A DNA stretch of 64,000 bases from Sinotaia quadrata (Eukaryota > Mollusca > Gastropoda > Architaenioglossa > Viviparidae). Below, one piece after another: positions 59,997-64,000 of the stretch (within the stretch, counting starts at the first letter, position 1; each line of letters starts with the position of its first letter). The translations under genes and the position numbers were made by a program. The stretch is from assembly GCA_028829895.1 (NCBI GenBank), contig CM054177.1, positions 38,036,564-38,100,563 of the forward strand. Direction: 5' to 3'. The notes beneath the pieces are model-generated. The model saw only the letters and a list, made by a program, of their open reading frames with translations. It was not told the DNA's origin and searched no databases.

Positions 59997-60086
<90 letters not shown>
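59972..60086. repeat. CT then CTAT microsatellite
   Basis: CT run followed by more than twenty CTAT units. Confidence 0.95.
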
Positions 60087-60089
60087 CGA

Positions 60090-61380
60090 TAGAAGAGAGA
60101 AGCCATTTTGTCTGCATACTTGCAAAATACACTGTTCACCTCGGTTCATTTCTATCTGCATTTTTAATAGGGTTTATCTTTGCCTGGAGGTCAATGATAG
60201 TGTTAAAAGAAAACATTGAATTCCCCACGACGACTTTAGTTTTAGAATAGCAAATAATTAGGTAAAAAATTAAAAACTAAATACTACCCTCAGCTGAATA
60301 GTATTCTGTATTTCTTTTTATTATCTCTTACTAACTTAGGAAACAGATTTTCTCCCCTTTAATAAAGTTCATCTCATCTTGCTAAAAATACGACTGACGT
60401 GTTATTAGACCTGAAACCAGTCATTCAGGCAGGGCACCTTTCATCATAGATGACACACAAACTGGGATTGGTCATTTACATTTTACAATTATATCATACC
60501 ATTTGACTAACCACTCATTTAATCGGTCATGTTTCATCGACAGGATACAATTTCAGTGACACGTGTCAAAGACGGCTAGCTAAAACTTTCTTCGGCGCCA
60601 TCCCATTTACTTACATCTGGTTATGCCTCTCGCTGTACTGGGACGGTTGGGTTTTTCCCACAACCAAAGGAAATACTTTCTGTTGTTCCGTTTTGTAAAA
60701 CGCTGAAATACAATCGACATGTCTTGAGATCCTTAGACACAGGTATATATCCGCTTATTGCGCTGCACCTGTTTCTTTAATGAATGGATTGTTGTTGAAG
60801 TTCCCACTTGATTTATATCGGCTTTTATTTTTTTTAGACTCATTAAAACAGGGCGCGGGCTTGGCGGCTTTCACGATACAAACAGTCACACTACTCATTC
60901 GCCTTAAGTCGTGGCCTTGAAAGCAGGTCTCTGAGCCTCTAGTCTTTGTTAAACGAGCGGTGGACTTTACCGCATTTACCAACTCCATATATTAAAGGGG
61001 ACACAACCTTCCGCGAACCGACGTCACCGGTTGAAAGAAAACACAAACGACAAAAGGACAAAGAAACAATAAAAAAAAATAAAATCAGACATACTTATAT
61101 CTTTATTTGTTTGACGCGTGGAGACAAGTCATCATCTGAGTACGTAAAAAGCTCTCACTGCACTCGTTAACCTTTTCAGACGCTTACCTGTAGCGTAGAA
61201 GAATGACATTCCTATATGCAAAGTCGTTGACGACAATGCATTTCCGACTTTTTACTACAAAAGACCCAAACTGGAAAGTTATAATCCTAGCCAGCCCATT
61301 TCCGTTTTTAGCTTTTATCCCCACGCAGCCGTTCGCATAATCACACAGATACATACAAATATAGTCGATGCATAAACACA
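60090..61380. other. No supported gene
   Basis: Moderate GC around 60590-61030. The minus-strand 77-codon and plus-strand 74-codon ORFs show no recognisable domain. Confidence 0.4.
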
Positions 61381-61739
61381 CACTTTACGTAAAAGTCTAT
61401 AAAATAAAACCCTAGAGAAAATAGCTTAAGTATGTTTAAGTACTAAAGGTCAGGGTTAATCTTAACTTTAAAGTGGAGAAAATATCTTAGAATCTAAATA
61501 AAGCAAAGAGAATAACTTAAATGGAATCTAAGTACAAAAATCTACACACAATAGAGAAAATATCATAAGTTTAAAAGGTCTACATATAGCAGAGGAAATA
61601 GCTTAAGTGGAATCTAAATTGTTTTTAAATCTATCTAAGAGGAAAGAGAACTTACCTTCATTCTATCTTCACCACCTCCATCAAAAACAACAACAACCAA
61701 CAACAAATAATGAAGACAAAAGCAAAACATAAATTACAA

Positions 61740-62370
61740 GAAATCAGCATATACATATAATAGTCAACATTACACTAAATGTATTAGTCAACGTTACACT
61801 TACATTTTATAGCCAACGTTACATATAAATGTTATAGTCAACATTACACCCAAGTGTTATACTCAATGTTACACTTAAATGTTATAGTCAACATTACACC
61901 TAAATGTTGAAGTTAACGTTTCATCTAAATATTGTCACTGTTACACCAACAGTCAAGGTTATATCTAAGTGTTTAATTCAAAGATACACCTAATTGTTAT
62001 AGTCAACTTTACATCTAAATGCAACAGTTAATGTTAAATATGAATGTAATAGTCAATGTAACATGTAAATGACGTAGTCAGTGTTACAGCTAAATGTAAT
62101 AGAAACGTTACATCTAAATGAAATAATCAATATTACAATTAAATGTAATAGTCAATGTTTAATCTTAAATGAATAGTCAATGTTTAATCTTGAATGAATA
62201 GTCAACGTTACATCTAAATATAATAAGTGAACAGTCAAATCTATATCTAAATATAATAAGTGAACAGTCAAATCTATATCTAAATATAATAAGTGAACAG
62301 TCAAATCTATATCTAAATGTAATGTTCAGTGTTACATCTGAATGCAATAGTCAACGTTACATCTAAATGT
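61740..62370. repeat. Degenerate 27-37 bp minisatellite
   Basis: Many units of ATAGTCAACGTTACATCTAA then ATGTAAT. A more recent three-copy expansion (AATAAGTGAACAGTCAAATC) lies at 62215-62320. Confidence 0.85.
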
Positions 62371-62925
62371 GGCTCATCATATTTCTCACGTGAAATATCA
62401 TGTCACAATTCTTAATTAATAATAATAATTACAGTTCTCTCTTAAATGGGGACTTAGCGCAGTTCTCGTCTAAAAATGTTACGACAAAACGAAGTCTTAA
62501 TGAAGCGCGTTCGAGTTCTTGCAGAAAAACTGACGTGTAACATTCTCGCCTGTAATGCAGGTGCCAAAGCGACCGTAATAGAAGTCTGCTCCATTAGAGC
62601 TCTTAGGACATGAACACCTACTCCATCAAATGAAATGATTGCTGAATAATTGTCCTTAGGGAGAGATAAAATAGAATCTTTTCTTTTCCTTACAAATAGC
62701 GCGTTTACGGGTAACCAGATGCATGCTGCACGTGCAAGAAGGCAAAATGAACGTCGTAAGGCAGAAACTCTTCACCAAACAGGTAGAAGAGAAGTAAAGA
62801 AATGAAATAAATAAAACAACATTGCTTAGATGACATCTTTCAGGGTTAGAGGTCATATGAGCTCACTTTTTGTTGTTGTGACTTTGACTACCTACTGTAT
62901 TTCATACTTCGAGGTTGGTTTTATA
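62370..62925. other. No gene seen
   Basis: No ORF or repeat array that I can support. Confidence 0.45.
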
Positions 62926-63210
62926 CGGTGGCTACATCTTGTAGTCTATACTCCAATCACACTGTGGCTCCATCGTGTAGCTTGTATTTCAAGCGTAGTT
63001 TTACACTGCGGCTACATCCTATAGTTTCAAGCTTAGTTTTAAATTGTGGCTACATCTACACTTCAAGCTCAGTTTTACATTGTGGCTACATCTTAAATGT
63101 CTATACTTCAAAGTTAGTTTTTGCATTATATTATAGTCTATATTTCAAGTTTAGTTTTATATAGTGGTTACATACTACAGTCTATACTTCAAACATAATA
63201 TGTGGCTGCA
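62926..63210. repeat. Degenerate 40-45 bp repeats
   Basis: Units share GTGGCTACATCTTGTAGTCT, TATACTTCAAGC and TTAGTTTTA. Confidence 0.75.
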
Positions 63211-63299
63211 TACAAAGTCGCTTTGGGTCTCGAAGATAAAGGAATGCAGGTTTTGTGATAAATTAAGAAGTATGCTCTGTACAATTCATAAGTGAATTA

Positions 63300-63370
63300 C
63301 GTGTGTGTGTGCGTGCGTGCACGAGTGTGCGCGTGTGTGCATGTTTGTAAGAGAGTGTGTGCGCGCGCGT

Positions 63371-63432
<62 letters not shown>
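63300..63432. repeat. GT microsatellite
   Basis: GT run with GC interruptions on its left side. It is followed by two copies of AGTACGGTGTGATTTATTGT-like sequence (63464-63520). Confidence 0.95.
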
Positions 63433-63434
<2 letters not shown>

Positions 63435-63529
63435 AAGTTATGAAGTACGCTCAATGAATGCAAAGTACTGTGTGATTTATTGTGAACTACAAAGTACGGT
63501 GTGATTTATTGTGAACTACGATACGACGA

Positions 63530-64000
63530 GTTGAGGGGCTTAAGGAACTCAAACGATAAATCATAGAAATGTGTAGTTAATCCCGTTAAGGATCTGATGG
63601 AATTTACACGGCCAAATACACTCGGGTAAGAGGACGAGAGGTAAAAAGGGACAAAATCTCACTTTGAAATGAAAAAGTAACTATCGGGTAATATCCACAG
63701 TATATTTACCTGTTAATAAACTATGAAAGTACATAGATAAGGTATTTATGCATAGTTGATGTATACACGTAGAAATATATGTGTGACTCTAAAGCCACCT
63801 AAGTGATGGTTATTATTATTATTATGAATTAATTAATTAATCATCCATAACTAATTACAAGTGATGAGATCTTAATTTATGTTATTAATAATTCAACAGA
63901 AGACGCCACTATCTCACTTGGCGGATATACGGGCGATGTAAACGTTTTCTCTCTTTCACAACATTAGACAAACATTTACTGTCACACAGTATTTCCGTAG
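63530..64000. other. No gene seen at the right edge
   Basis: AT-rich sequence with no supported feature. Confidence 0.45.

Overview
The window looks like nuclear DNA from an invertebrate animal, most plausibly a mollusc (inference). It is AT-rich, has long introns with GT/AG borders, dozens of minisatellites and microsatellites, and decayed hAT, Ty3/gypsy and non-LTR elements. There are no operons, Shine-Dalgarno sites or long uninterrupted bacterial-type genes. Most open frames in the window are translations of short tandem repeats.

The only genes I can support fully are two tandem, same-strand paralogues: cystatin A (12831-21597) and cystatin B (27148-34661). Each has five exons, all joined in phase 0. 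Each encodes a secreted protein (240 and 235 residues) with a signal peptide and two cystatin domains in a row, so both are likely inhibitors of papain-like cysteine proteases. An intron falls directly after the Gln of the Q-x-V-x-G loop in domain 1, and at the equivalent Gln in domain 2. Exon 3 is a fusion of the last exon of domain 1 with the first exon of domain 2. The duplicated block runs from about 12.64 to 21.97 kb and from about 26.96 to 35.02 kb. The copies differ in the inter-domain linker (A has RQRR, B is five codons shorter), in N-glycosylation sequons, in the TATA box and in intron repeats. After duplication, intron 2 of A gained a non-LTR element (16279-19053) and intron 2 of B gained a solo-LTR-like element (30297-31945). 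Each copy shows the empty site of the other.

Layout: 0-12.6 kb holds a broken hAT transposase (2.3-3.4 kb), a near-perfect 27-bp hairpin (4844-4916), simple repeats, and one copy of an interspersed repeat (8.45-9.64 kb). 12.6-22 kb is cystatin A. 22-27 kb holds a Ty3/gypsy RNase H fragment, an unassigned minus-strand ORF and a second copy of the interspersed repeat. 27-35 kb is cystatin B. 35-64 kb has no gene I can support. It is a series of minisatellites with LTR-like insertions, one of which splits a minisatellite at 47.2-49.2 kb.
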